Shown here: positions 43,423 to 52,330 of the stretch, one piece after another
Numbering within the stretch: position 1 is the stretch's first letter
How the letters are laid out: every line of letters begins with the position of its first letter
DNA from: Achromobacter aloeverae
GTDB lineage: Bacteria > Pseudomonadota > Gammaproteobacteria > Burkholderiales > Burkholderiaceae_B
NCBI RefSeq assembly: GCF_004121055.1
Contig: NZ_PYAL01000007.1
Span: forward strand, 310,001 to 374,000
Reading direction: 5' to 3'
Length of the DNA stretch: 64,000 nt
Translations under genes and position numbers: made by a program
The notes under the pieces: generated by a model
What the model was told of the DNA's origin: nothing
The model's database searches: none
Seen by the model: only the letters and a program-made list of their open reading frames with translations

Positions 43423-44868
43423 ATGCAAGCGTCCCCTACCCTGTCCCACCGCGCCTGCGAGGCCATCACGGATCTGCTCGGCGCGCAGCAGCCATGGGAG
43501 GAGGCGCCGGCCGCCAGGCTGCGTTTTCACGGCACGGCGCCGGCGTTCGATACGCCGCACGCGCTGACGCTGTCGGCAGGCGCGGCGATAGGGGCGTATG
43601 CGCTGGCGGTGGAGAAATGGTGGCATCTGGCCACGGGCCAGCGCCAGACGGTCGCCATCGACTGGATGCAGGCGGCGTCCTCGCTCAATCCCGGGCACTT
43701 CCAGACCCAGAACGGCTACGGCCTGCCGGCCTTGTCCCTCCTGACCGAACTGAAGGCCGACTTCTACCGGACGGCCGACCAACGCTGGTTCTTTCCCATC
43801 GGCTCCTATCCCCACTTGCGCGACGGCGTGCTGGAGCTGCTGGACTGCGCCAATACCCCTGCCGCGCTGAGCCGCGCCATCGGCCGCTGGAAAGGCGACG
43901 ACCTGGAAGCCGCCTTCGAGGAAAAACGCCTGCCCGGCGTCTACGCGCGCAGCACGGAGGAATGGCTGCGGCATCCGCAGGGCGCGCTGCTGGCGCAACG
44001 GCCGGTCATCGAAATCACCAGGATTGCCGACAGCGATCCGGAGCCGGCCCGCCCGGGCGCCCGGCCGCTGTCGGCGCTGCGCGTGCTGGACCTGGGCCAC
44101 GTGATTGCCGGTCCCGTCGTCGCGCGCTCGCTGGCCGAGCATGGCGCCGAAGTGCTGCGCGTCACCCCGCCGATGAACCAGGATCCCTTCCGCCAGACGA
44201 TAGACACGAACATCGGCAAGCAGTCCGCCTTTCTCGACCTGACGCAGGCCGCCGACCAGCAGCGCGCGCGCGAGCTGGTCAGCGGCGCGGACGTCGTGGT
44301 GCAGTCATGGCGGCCCGGCAGCCTGGCCCGCCGCGGCCTGGGCGCCGAGGACGCGGCCGCCTTGCGCCCGGGCGTGATCTACGTCAGCGTGAGCGCCTTC
44401 GGCGACAGCGGTCCCTGGGCCGAGCGCGGCGGCTTCGAGCAACTGGGCCAGACGGTCACCGGCATCGCCATCAGCGAGGGCGTGGCCGGCGGCAAGCCAC
44501 GCGTCGTGCCGACCTACCTGCTGAACGACTACCTGACCGGCTACCTGGGCGCCGCCGGCGTCATGCTGGCATTGCTGCGCCGTGCCGTCGAAGGCGGCAG
44601 CTACCACGTCAAGGTGTCGCTGACCCGGACCTCGATGTGGGTGCAGGGCCTGGGACTGGAGCCCGGCCACACGCCGCGCGAGGACCGCCGCCATTTCGCG
44701 GAAGGGCTCCTGCCCTTGCTGGAAACCCGTCCCTCGGCCTATGGCGTGCTGCAACAACTGCCGCCCGTGGCGCAGTTCTCGCACACGCGCGCCCATTGGG
44801 CCCTGCCGCCCGCGCCCAACGGCGCGCATCCAGCGGCGTGGCTGCATCGCCCGGCCCTCACGCCATGA
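43423..44868 (+). CDS. CaiB/BaiF-family CoA-transferase, long form
   Basis: A 481-residue family III CoA-transferase, which moves CoA between carboxylic acids through an Asp-linked intermediate. The recognisable CaiB start, LRVLDLGHVIAGPVVARSLA, only comes at residue ~219. The candidate catalytic Asp is D369 in LLNDYLTGYLGAAG. The first ~200 residues resemble the region after the catalytic Asp (for example 51-85 against 371-405) but lack that Asp, so the protein looks like a fused, partly degenerate double domain. It would activate an imported acid as its CoA ester. First gene of the 43-54 kb catabolic cluster. Confidence 0.85.
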   Translation: MQASPTLSHRACEAITDLLGAQQPWEEAPAARLRFHGTAPAFDTPHALTLSAGAAIGAYALAVEKWWHLATGQRQTVAIDWMQAASSLNPGHFQTQNGYGLPALSLLTELKADFYRTADQRWFFPIGSYPHLRDGVLELLDCANTPAALSRAIGRWKGDDLEAAFEEKRLPGVYARSTEEWLRHPQGALLAQRPVIEITRIADSDPEPARPGARPLSALRVLDLGHVIAGPVVARSLAEHGAEVLRVTPPMNQDPFRQTIDTNIGKQSAFLDLTQAADQQRARELVSGADVVVQSWRPGSLARRGLGAEDAAALRPGVIYVSVSAFGDSGPWAERGGFEQLGQTVTGIAISEGVAGGKPRVVPTYLLNDYLTGYLGAAGVMLALLRRAVEGGSYHVKVSLTRTSMWVQGLGLEPGHTPREDRRHFAEGLLPLLETRPSAYGVLQQLPPVAQFSHTRAHWALPPAPNGAHPAAWLHRPALTP

Positions 44869-44935
44869 CCGCCATGACGCATTAACGCATTAACGCCCAC
44901 GCGCGCATCACCTTACCCATAACAAGGAGACACCC

Positions 44936-45943
44936 ATGAGAACGACGCTGCCCCGCATTTCCCGCAAGCAAGCCGCCGCACTGGCGTTGGCGCTGGCCGC
45001 TTTTGCCGCCGCGATGCCCGGGGCGCAAGCCGCCGATGCCTATCCCAACAAGCCGATCACCCTGCTGATCGGTTTCGCGCCGGGCGGGCCTACCGATGCC
45101 ATCGGCCGCGTGCTGTTCAAGCGCGTCTCCGAAATCCTGGACGTACCCATCATCATCGAGAACCGTCCCGGCGCGGGCGGCAATATCGGCACGCAGGAAC
45201 TGATACGGGCCAAGCCGGACGGCTACACCCTGATGTACGGCACGTCGTCGGTGACCACCGCGCCCGCGCTGTTCAACCGGGACGACCTCGACCCCACCAA
45301 GGCCTTCGCCGTCGCCGGCTGCTCGGTATCCGTGCCCCTGATCCTGCTGGTGTCCAGGACGGAGGCGGCCGCCAACGCCGAGGACTTCTACAAGGCCGTC
45401 AAGGCGAATCCCGCGAAGTATTTCCAGGGCTCCTCGGGCAACGGATCGATAGACCACCTGGTGTCCATGGACATCGCGGGCAGGCTGGACCTGAAGTTCC
45501 AGCATGTGCCGTACAAAGGCAACGGTCCCGCGCTGTCGGATCTCGCCGGCGGCAACGTCAACTTCATGTACTCGGGTTCCTTCAACAGCGCGCTGCCCTT
45601 CATCAAGGCCGGCAAGGTCAAGCCGCTGGCCGTCACGTCCGGCCACCGGTCGCAGGCCCTGCCCGACGTGCCGTCGCTCAGCGAAAGCGTGGCGGGACTG
45701 CGCGGCTTCGATGCCGGCACCTGGCAGATACTGGCCGCGCCCAGGGGCACCCCGCCCGCGGTGCTGGCGAAACTGAACGACGCGATGCAGGCCGCCATGA
45801 AGGACGCCAAGGTCAAGGAGAGCCTGGACTTCCAAGGCGCCGAGCCGATGAACATGGACCAGAAGCAGTGCAGCGCCTACATCGGCCAGGAATACACGCG
45901 CTGGTCCGGCACCATCAAGCGGCTGGGACTGAAGTCCGAGTAG
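44936..45943 (+). CDS. Bug-family periplasmic solute-binding protein
   Basis: A 335-residue binding protein with a signal peptide cleaved near AQAA. Family landmarks: YPNKPITLLIGFAPGGPTDAIG, IIIENRPGAGGNIGTQ, AKPDGYTLMYG, KYFQGSSGNGSIDHL and VPYKGNGPALSDL. AAGGAGA precedes the ATG. It lies 67 bp after the CoA-transferase gene and is likely cotranscribed, which suggests that the bound carboxylate is the acid then activated to a CoA ester (inference). No TctAB genes adjoin. Confidence 0.92.
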   Translation: MRTTLPRISRKQAAALALALAAFAAAMPGAQAADAYPNKPITLLIGFAPGGPTDAIGRVLFKRVSEILDVPIIIENRPGAGGNIGTQELIRAKPDGYTLMYGTSSVTTAPALFNRDDLDPTKAFAVAGCSVSVPLILLVSRTEAAANAEDFYKAVKANPAKYFQGSSGNGSIDHLVSMDIAGRLDLKFQHVPYKGNGPALSDLAGGNVNFMYSGSFNSALPFIKAGKVKPLAVTSGHRSQALPDVPSLSESVAGLRGFDAGTWQILAAPRGTPPAVLAKLNDAMQAAMKDAKVKESLDFQGAEPMNMDQKQCSAYIGQEYTRWSGTIKRLGLKSE

Positions 45944-45985
45944 AAGGCGTCCGGACGCGGCGCGCCGGGCACTGATTCCCGCATC

Positions 45986-46016
45986 GAATTACTGCGATGC
46001 CAAATGCAAATTGGAC
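45986..46016. promoter_or_regulatory. 31-bp box, copy 1, upstream of the second Bug gene
   Basis: The box runs from GAATTACT (45986-45993) through CCAAATGCAAATTGGAC to 46016. It matches the box at 48931-48961 at 22 of 31 positions without gaps, best at both ends (GAATTACT and AATTGGAC). It lies 60 bp before the start codon. It probably binds the LysR protein encoded at 47919-48842. Confidence 0.6.
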
Positions 46017-46075
46017 CGGGCGGGAAGAACAAGCGACATTAAGCGCACAGAAGAACACACACACCGGAGACAAGC

Positions 46076-47059
46076 ATGCGCAAGCCCTTCACGATGCGCC
46101 TGATGGCCGGCCTCGGCCTGGCCGCGGCCCTATCCTGGCTTCCTCTCGCCGGACACACGGCGCCGGTCTTTCCCGACAAGCCCATCCATCTCGTCGTGCC
46201 CTTCCCCCCGGGCGGCGGCACGGACACCCTGGCCAGGGTGCTTGCAGAACGCATGGGCGCGGAACTGAAAACCAGCGTGATCGTCGAGAACCGGCCCGGC
46301 GCGGGCACGGTCGTCGGCAGCGATTATGTCGCGCGTAGCGATCCCAGCGGCTATACCCTCCTGCTGAACACATCCGCGCACGCGATCAACGACACGCTGG
46401 CGCCCAGGCTGCCCTACGAAACCGAGCAGGCCTTCGCACCCATCGCCATCGTGGGGCGGGCGCCGAACGTCGTGGTCGTGCGGCCCGACAGCCCGTTCAA
46501 GACCATCGAGGATATCGCCGCCTACGCCAGGACGCACCCGGGCAAGCTGACCTTCGGGTCCTCGGGCAACGGCACGGCGGTGCACCTGGCCGCGGAGCTG
46601 TTCAAGGAGACGGCGCGGATATCGCTGACGCACGTTCCCTACAAGGGCGCCAGTCCGGCGATGACCGACCTCATCGGCGGCCAGATCGATATGTTCTTCG
46701 GCACCGCCGGTGCCGTCACTCCCCTGGTCAAGGCCGGCAAGCTGCGCGCCGTGGCGATCACCAGCACCGAACGTTCGCCTTACTGGCCCGGCGTTCCGAC
46801 GATCGCGGAAACGTATCCGGGCTACGCGGCCGACGTCTGGTACGCCCTGTTCGCCGCGGCGAAGACGCCGCCCGCCGTCATCGACGCGCTGAACCGCGCC
46901 GCCATCGGCGCCACGCAATCGGACCTGTTCAAGCAGCGCATGGGCAGCGAGGGCATCACCAACAGCCCCAATACGCCCGCCGATCTGGCCCGGTACGTGC
47001 ACGAGGAGATCGCGCGCTGGCGCAAGGTCATCCAGGATGGCCACGTCGCCATGGGCTGA
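46076..47059 (+). CDS. Bug-family periplasmic solute-binding protein
   Basis: A 327-residue binding protein with signal peptide ending near GHTA. It has FPDKPIHLVVPFPPGGGTDTLAR, VIVENRPGAGTVVGSDYVAR, KLTFGSSGNGTAVHLA and VPYKGASPAMTDL, all standard. GGAGA precedes the ATG. It is 132 bp from the preceding Bug gene, with its own candidate operator in the gap, and 69 bp before an SDR gene with which it probably forms an operon. Different residues in the pocket loops from its neighbour suggest a different or related ligand. Confidence 0.92.
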   Translation: MRKPFTMRLMAGLGLAAALSWLPLAGHTAPVFPDKPIHLVVPFPPGGGTDTLARVLAERMGAELKTSVIVENRPGAGTVVGSDYVARSDPSGYTLLLNTSAHAINDTLAPRLPYETEQAFAPIAIVGRAPNVVVVRPDSPFKTIEDIAAYARTHPGKLTFGSSGNGTAVHLAAELFKETARISLTHVPYKGASPAMTDLIGGQIDMFFGTAGAVTPLVKAGKLRAVAITSTERSPYWPGVPTIAETYPGYAADVWYALFAAAKTPPAVIDALNRAAIGATQSDLFKQRMGSEGITNSPNTPADLARYVHEEIARWRKVIQDGHVAMG

Positions 47060-47128
47060 CCGCCCCACCGCGCGCACCCCACGGACGGCGGCGCGCGCCC
47101 ATGAAATTCTCGTTGGAAAGGAAGTGCC

Positions 47129-47932
47129 ATGAATGAAAAAGGCAGGCTGGCCGGCAAGGTCGGCATCATCGTCGGCGGCGGCCAGCAGCCCGGCGGAACC
47201 ATAGGCAACGGCCGCGCGGTGGCGGAACGCTTCGCCGCCGAAGGCGCCACGCTGCTCATCGTCGACATCAACCCGGAATGGGCCGACGATACGCTGCAGG
47301 CCGTCGCCGGGCTAGGGGCGCGCGCGTCGGTCCTGCGCGCCGACATCACGAAGGAGGACGACTGCCGCGCGATCGCGCGGGCCTGCGTGGAGCGCTATGG
47401 CCGCATAGACATCCTGCACAACAACGTGGGCCGGTCCACGGGAGACCGGCGGACCACCGACCTGGACGTCGACATGTGGGACGCCATCATGGATATGAAC
47501 CTCAAGGGCATGTTCATGACCTGCAAGCACGTCCTGCCGGTGATGATCGCCCAGGAATCAGGCTGCATCATCAATGTATCGTCCACGTCGTCGCTGGCCG
47601 CGCGCCCCACGCTGACCTACAAGACCAGCAAGGGCGCCGTGAACACGCTGACCCAGCACCTGGCCATGGAGAACGCGGCGCACGGCATCCGCGCCAATGC
47701 GCTGCTGCCCGGCCTGATCGACACGCCCATGGCCATCGAGCGGCGGGCCCGCGAGCGCGGCGTCCCGCGCGAACAGGTGCGGGCGGAGCGGGACGCCCTG
47801 GTTCCCATGGGCCGCATGGGAACCGCCCTGGACGTGGCCAACGCCGCGCTGTTCCTGGCGTCCGACGAGGCCAGGTACATCACCGGCGTGCTGCTGCCGG
47901 TCGACGGCGGCCTGCTGGTCAAGCGCGGCTGA
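47129..47932 (+). CDS. Short-chain dehydrogenase/reductase (SDR), extended glycine loop
   Basis: A 267-residue NAD(P)-dependent oxidoreductase. The nucleotide-binding loop is longer than usual: GGGQQPGGTIGNGRAVA in place of the standard GxxxGxG. The rest is classical: DILHNNVG, catalytic Ser near 151 (INVSSTSS), Y164 and K168 in YKTSKGA, and PVDGGLLV at the end. It should oxidise a hydroxyl group of the imported compound. A homologous SDR with the same loop lies at 50677-51477. AAAGGAAG precedes the ATG. The 3' end overlaps the convergent LysR gene by 14 bp. Confidence 0.9.
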   Translation: MNEKGRLAGKVGIIVGGGQQPGGTIGNGRAVAERFAAEGATLLIVDINPEWADDTLQAVAGLGARASVLRADITKEDDCRAIARACVERYGRIDILHNNVGRSTGDRRTTDLDVDMWDAIMDMNLKGMFMTCKHVLPVMIAQESGCIINVSSTSSLAARPTLTYKTSKGAVNTLTQHLAMENAAHGIRANALLPGLIDTPMAIERRARERGVPREQVRAERDALVPMGRMGTALDVANAALFLASDEARYITGVLLPVDGGLLVKRG

Positions 47933-48842
47933 CCGGCGCCGGCGGGCGACCCGTTTCCAGCAAGGAAAGGACCCGCGGCAACAGGGGCAGCGTATTCGCC
48001 GGATTCCACACCGCCGAATACTCCGCCTCGACGGCGACGCCCTCGATCGGCTTGAATATCGCGCCCGGCAGGCCGGCGCGCGCGAACGATCGCGGCACCA
48101 GCGATACGCCGCGTCCCATCGCGACCAGGCTCACCACCGACACCAGGTGCTTGGCGTAGTGGACGATGCGGGGGCTGAAGCCCGCGCCCATGCACGCCGC
48201 GATGGTCAGGTCGTGGAAGCTGGGACCGCTGTGCCGCGGGATGGCGATGAACGCGTCCTCGGCCAGGTCCGCCAGGCGCACCTTGCGGCGGCGCGCCAGC
48301 GGATGCCCCGTCTCCAGCGCGACCACCAGGTCCACCCGCCCCACGGGTATGGACATCATCTCGCTCATTCCCCGCGATATCTGCGCGAAGCCGATGTCGA
48401 TACGGTCCTGTTGCAGCGCCCGGATCTGCTCCGATGAACTCATTTCCTCCCACTGGGTCTCCAGGCCCGGCATCTTGCGTTCCAGCCCGAGTATCACCTC
48501 GCGGATGTCCATGAAGAGCACGGCGGCGACGAAGCCTATGCGTATCCGGCCGGCATTGCCGCGCTCGGCGCGCTGCACGGCGCGTATGGACAACTCGGTC
48601 TGCGTCAACAGCCGGCGCGCCTCCTCGACCAGCACATTGCCCGCGACGGTCAGGCGCACGCTGCGCTTGTTGCGGTCGAAGAGCGTGACGCCCAGGCGCT
48701 CCTCCATCTGCTGGATCGCCTTGGTCAACGGCGGCTGCGAGATGAAAAGGCGCTCCGCGGCCCGGCCATAGTGCAACTCTTCGGCCAAGGCGAGAAACAT
48801 GCGCAGGAATTTTGGATCCATGGAATGGGGGTCGAGGTGCAT
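47919..48842 (-). CDS. LysR-family transcriptional regulator
   Basis: A 307-residue LysR regulator: DPKFLRMFLALAEELHYGRAA, FISQPPLTKAIQQMEERLG and RNKRSVRLTVAG form the DNA-binding part; GRIRIGFVAAVLFMDI begins the effector domain. The ATG at 48821 would give the more usual N-terminus; 48842 is used here because neither has a clear ribosome site. It is divergent from the Bug gene at 49027. The intergenic region carries a 9-bp perfect inverted repeat and the 31-bp box, which also occurs before the Bug gene at 46076, so this regulator may govern both. Confidence 0.9.
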   Translation of the reverse strand: MHLDPHSMDPKFLRMFLALAEELHYGRAAERLFISQPPLTKAIQQMEERLGVTLFDRNKRSVRLTVAGNVLVEEARRLLTQTELSIRAVQRAERGNAGRIRIGFVAAVLFMDIREVILGLERKMPGLETQWEEMSSSEQIRALQQDRIDIGFAQISRGMSEMMSIPVGRVDLVVALETGHPLARRRKVRLADLAEDAFIAIPRHSGPSFHDLTIAACMGAGFSPRIVHYAKHLVSVVSLVAMGRGVSLVPRSFARAGLPGAIFKPIEGVAVEAEYSAVWNPANTLPLLPRVLSLLETGRPPAPVSRA

Positions 48843-48915
48843 GGAATCGAGGGCCTGGAGTTATGCATGCAGGATATTCAGCGCGGGATACTCACCGCAG
48901 AACACGCGCCGCGGC

Positions 48916-48961
48916 AGTAATTCCAATAGGGAATTACTTACATCCAAAAATGCAATTGGAC
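48916..48961. promoter_or_regulatory. LysR-type operator and 31-bp box, copy 2
   Basis: AGTAATTCC (48916-48924) and GGAATTACT (48930-48938) form a perfect 9-bp inverted repeat around a 5-nt spacer, fitting the T-N11-A layout of LysR sites. The right arm begins the 31-bp box (48931-48961) that ends AATTGGAC. Located between the divergent LysR gene and the Bug gene whose start is 66 bp further on. Confidence 0.7.
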
Positions 48962-49026
48962 GGATATCTGCCAGCTTAAGCAGAATCTCCCCACAAGACA
49001 ACAAGGCAAACACCGAGGAGACTTTC

Positions 49027-49998
49027 TTGACCAAGCGCATCCTGCGTTGGCTGATCGCCATCGCCGCTCCCCTGGCCATCCTGGCAAGCGGCACCGCCGC
49101 CGCGGGCTATCCCGAACGGCCCATCCGGCTGATCGTGACCTTCGTGCCCGGGGGCGGCGCGGACCTGCTGGCGCGCTACCTGGCGAAGGCCCTCAGCGAG
49201 GACATGGGGCAGCCCGTCATCGTGGAGAATCGCCCGGGCGCCGGCGGGATGATAGGCGTGGAAGCCGGGCGCAACACCAAGCCGGACGGCTATACCCTGA
49301 CGCTGATTTCATCGAGCTACACGGTCAACCCCAGCCTGTACCGGATGACCTTCGATCCCGTGGCCGACATCACGCCCATCGTGCAGGTATCGCGCGGCCC
49401 GCTGCTGGTGGTGGCGAATCCGGCGTTCCCGCCCAACTCCCTGCCCGAATTGATCGCCTATGCCAAGGCGCATCCCGGCGCCATCAACTATGCCTCGTCG
49501 GGCGAAGGCAGCGTCATCCACCTGGCCACCGAACTGTTTGCCCGCCAGGCCGGCATCCGCATGACGCACATCCCCTACAAGGGCGGCGGCAATGCGCAGA
49601 CCGACCTGATGGCCGGCCAGGTCCAGCTCTACTTCGCGGCCACGGCCAGCGCCCTGCCTCATGTGGCGGCCGGAAAAATGAAGGCGCTGGCGGTCACCAC
49701 GGCAAATCGCATCGCGGCCCTTCCCGAGGTGCCGACCATTGCCGAAAGCGGCCTGCCGGGCTATGACGCCACCCTGTGGTACGGCTTGATCGGCCCGAAG
49801 AACCTGCCCGTCGACATCGTCGAAAAAATCAATGCCGCGGTGAATCGCGCGCTGGTGACGCCGGAGGCCCACGCCAAGCTCCAGGCCGACGGCGCCGAGC
49901 CGGCCGGCGGCAGCGCGGCGGCCTTCACGACGACGATCGCCACGGGGATCACGCAGTGGGCCGGCATCGTGAAGGACCTTGGCATCAAGCCCGAATGA
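49027..49998 (+). CDS. Bug-family periplasmic solute-binding protein
   Basis: A 323-residue binding protein. I chose a TTG start at 49027 because GAGGAG lies six nucleotides upstream and the signal peptide then begins TKRILRWLIAIAAPLAILAS, cleaved near TAAA. Landmarks: YPERPIRLIVTFVPGGGADLLAR, VIVENRPGAGGMIG, INYASSGEGSVIHLA and IPYKGGGNAQTDL. It heads a run of six codirectional genes (to 54268) with short gaps, and is the likely receptor for the compound degraded by that operon. Confidence 0.9.
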   Translation: MTKRILRWLIAIAAPLAILASGTAAAGYPERPIRLIVTFVPGGGADLLARYLAKALSEDMGQPVIVENRPGAGGMIGVEAGRNTKPDGYTLTLISSSYTVNPSLYRMTFDPVADITPIVQVSRGPLLVVANPAFPPNSLPELIAYAKAHPGAINYASSGEGSVIHLATELFARQAGIRMTHIPYKGGGNAQTDLMAGQVQLYFAATASALPHVAAGKMKALAVTTANRIAALPEVPTIAESGLPGYDATLWYGLIGPKNLPVDIVEKINAAVNRALVTPEAHAKLQADGAEPAGGSAAAFTTTIATGITQWAGIVKDLGIKPE

Positions 49999-50077
49999 AC
50001 GATGCCGGGAATGACATCCGGAAGCACCGTCCGCCAATGATTCCGGCCTTTCCCGGAAACCGAACAGGAGTCCATCC

Positions 50078-50635
50078 ATGGCAAGAGTCCTCCCTCCCCT
50101 GGTCGAGGAAATGTCGCCCGCGCAGAAACGCGTGCACGACCTCATCGCCGCCGGCCCGCGCGGCCGCGTACGCGGACCGCTGGCCGTATGGCTGCACCGG
50201 CCGGCGATGGCCGAGCCCGCGCAGGCGCTGGGCCAGTTCTGCCGCTACGACAGCGCGCTGCCGCCGCGCCTCTCCGAGCTGGCCATCCTGGTCATCGCGC
50301 GCTGGTGGGGCGCGGAGTTCGAGTGGTGGGCGCACAAGAAGATCGCGCTGCAGGCGGGGGTGGACGTCGCGGTCGCGGACGCCATACGCGACCGGCGCCC
50401 GATTCCCTTCACCCGCGACGACGAAGCGCTGGTGCACGAATTCCTCACCGTGCTGCACGAAACGCGCGAAGTGCCCGACCCGGTCTATCGGCGCGCCGAG
50501 GCCATGCTGAGCCGCGACGGCGTGCTCGACCTGGTCACGCTGGCCGGGTACTACACCCTGATCTCGATGACCCTGAACGTATTCCGCATCGAACCGCCCG
50601 CGGGCGAACCGCAAGAGATGCGCGCCGGCGCCTGA
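50078..50635 (+). CDS. Carboxymuconolactone decarboxylase-family protein
   Basis: A 185-residue cytoplasmic protein of the CMD family. The conserved helix is SELAILVIARWWGAEFEWWAHKKIALQAG, with the Glu and the WxxH of lactone-decarboxylase-type members (quoted here as landmarks, residues ~66-94). The CxxC/CxxH of AhpD-type peroxidases is absent, so a decarboxylase or a related non-redox role is more likely. AGGAG precedes the ATG. It sits between a Bug gene and an SDR gene, in one transcript. Confidence 0.88.
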   Translation: MARVLPPLVEEMSPAQKRVHDLIAAGPRGRVRGPLAVWLHRPAMAEPAQALGQFCRYDSALPPRLSELAILVIARWWGAEFEWWAHKKIALQAGVDVAVADAIRDRRPIPFTRDDEALVHEFLTVLHETREVPDPVYRRAEAMLSRDGVLDLVTLAGYYTLISMTLNVFRIEPPAGEPQEMRAGA

Positions 50636-50676
50636 ACGCCGGGCGCGTCCCCTCACTCTCAAGGAGCCATGACGAC

Positions 50677-51477
50677 ATGAAAGGAAGACTGGAAGGAAAA
50701 GTGGCCATCGTGACCGGCGCCGGCTGCGTCGGCCCCGGCTGGGGCAATGGCCGGGCGGTGGCGGTCCGCTTCGCGCAGGAAGGCGCCAAGGTCCTGGCCG
50801 TCGATATCAGCGCGGATGCCATGGCGGAGACGCTGGCGCTGGCCCAAGGCGCGCCCGGTGAAATCCGCGCTTGGACCGCGGATGCCACCCGCAACGCCGA
50901 CGTCCAGGCAATGGTCGCGGCCTGCCTGGACAACTACGGCCGCATTGACATTCTCGTCAACAACGTCGGCGGCTCGCGCCGGGGCGGCCCCGTCGACCTC
51001 TCCGAGGACGACTGGGACGCGCAGATGGACTTCAACCTGAAGAGCGTATTCCTCGCCTGCAAGCACGTGATACCCGTCATGCAGCAACAGGGCGGCGGCG
51101 CGATCGTGAACACGGCATCGACCTCCGGCATCCGCTGGACCGGCGCGGCGCAGGTGGGCTACGCGTCGTCCAAGGCGGGAATCATCCAGTTCTCCCGGGT
51201 GGTCGCGGTGGAATACGCCAAGCACAGGATACGCGTGAACACCGTGGTCCCCGGCCAGATGCACACCCCCATGGTGGAAGCCCGGCTGGCGAAACAGCGC
51301 GCGGGCGGCGACGTGGAGGCGCTGCTCAAGCAACGCCAGGCGCGCATTCCGCTGGGCTTCATGGGCGACGGCACCGACACGGCCAATGCCACGCTGTTCC
51401 TGGCATCGGACGAGGCCCGCTTCATCACCGGCACCGAAATCATCGTCGATGGCGGCATGAGCGTGCGGTGCGATTGA
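50677..51477 (+). CDS. Short-chain dehydrogenase/reductase (SDR), extended glycine loop
   Basis: A 266-residue oxidoreductase homologous to the SDR at 47129. The loop TGAGCVGPGWGNGRAVA is again extended. NNVGGS, S148, Y162 and K166 (YASSKAG) form the classical active site, and IIVDGGMSV ends the fold. ATG at 50677; AAGGAG lies 12 nt before it. It is 41 bp after the CMD gene and 22 bp before the amidohydrolase gene. Oxidation of a sugar or cyclic alcohol to a lactone would fit the following two hydrolases (inference). Confidence 0.9.
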   Translation: MKGRLEGKVAIVTGAGCVGPGWGNGRAVAVRFAQEGAKVLAVDISADAMAETLALAQGAPGEIRAWTADATRNADVQAMVAACLDNYGRIDILVNNVGGSRRGGPVDLSEDDWDAQMDFNLKSVFLACKHVIPVMQQQGGGAIVNTASTSGIRWTGAAQVGYASSKAGIIQFSRVVAVEYAKHRIRVNTVVPGQMHTPMVEARLAKQRAGGDVEALLKQRQARIPLGFMGDGTDTANATLFLASDEARFITGTEIIVDGGMSVRCD

Positions 51478-51499
51478 GCGGCGGCCAAGGATAGCCAAC

Positions 51500-52306
51500 A
51501 TGCCGGAACACGATATCTGGGATTGCCACACGCATATCTTCGGCCCCTGGGCGGACTTCCCCTTGCCGGAAAGTCCGACGTACCAGCCGGACGCCGCGCC
51601 CTACGCCGAACTGCGCGCGCTGCACGCCCGTTGCGGCATCACGCGGGGAGTCATCGTCCAGGCCACGCCTTACCGGGACGACCACGGCGCCCTGCTGGCG
51701 GCGCTGCAAGCCAGCGCCGGCGCCTATCGCGGCATCGCGCTCATCGATCTCGACACCTCCGAGGAAACGCTGGACAGCATGCATCGGCTGGGCGTGCGTG
51801 GCATCCGGCTAGGCATGATGAAACACTTGGCCGGCGCGCTGGACCTGGACCGGATGCGCGCGCTGCTGCAACGCATAAGGCCCTACGGCTGGCACGCCCT
51901 GGTCCATGCCGACCTGGCCGACGTGCTCGCCGCCGTGCCGGCGCTGGCCCCGCTGGGCGTGCCATTGATCATCGACCACATGGGCCGGATACCGGTCCAC
52001 GCAGCCCATGACCCCGCGCCGCTGCTGCGCCTGCTCGACGACCCGGGGGTCTGGATGAAGATATCGGGCGCCGACCGCGTCACCGGGGGGCGCGACGGCT
52101 ACCAGGCGGCGCTGCCGCTCATGCGGCGGCTGATCGCGCGTGCGCCGGACCGCATCCTGTGGGGAACGGACTGGCCACACGTCAATATCGCCTATGCCCG
52201 CCCGCGCGTCGAAGCCTTGTACGACCTGCTGCGCCAGGCTTGCGCCGATACGCCCCAGGCGTTGACGGCCATCCTGGGCACCAACCCCGCCCGCCTCTAC
52301 GGCTGA
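51500..52306 (+). CDS. Amidohydrolase family 2 (LigI/2-pyrone-4,6-dicarboxylate lactonase-like)
   Basis: A 268-residue TIM-barrel metal hydrolase of the COG3618 group, whose characterised members open lactones. The H10-T-H12 pair in DCHTHIFGP, LIIDHMGR and the ILWGTDWPHVN segment supply metal and catalytic His and Asp residues. Length is normal for LigI-like enzymes. AAGGA lies 12 nt upstream of the ATG. Neighbours include an SDR and a second lactonase type (SMP-30), pointing to a pathway through one or more lactones. Exact substrate unknown. Confidence 0.88.
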   Translation: MPEHDIWDCHTHIFGPWADFPLPESPTYQPDAAPYAELRALHARCGITRGVIVQATPYRDDHGALLAALQASAGAYRGIALIDLDTSEETLDSMHRLGVRGIRLGMMKHLAGALDLDRMRALLQRIRPYGWHALVHADLADVLAAVPALAPLGVPLIIDHMGRIPVHAAHDPAPLLRLLDDPGVWMKISGADRVTGGRDGYQAALPLMRRLIARAPDRILWGTDWPHVNIAYARPRVEALYDLLRQACADTPQALTAILGTNPARLYG

Positions 52307-52330
52307 TTCCATCCACCAGGGACATGCATC

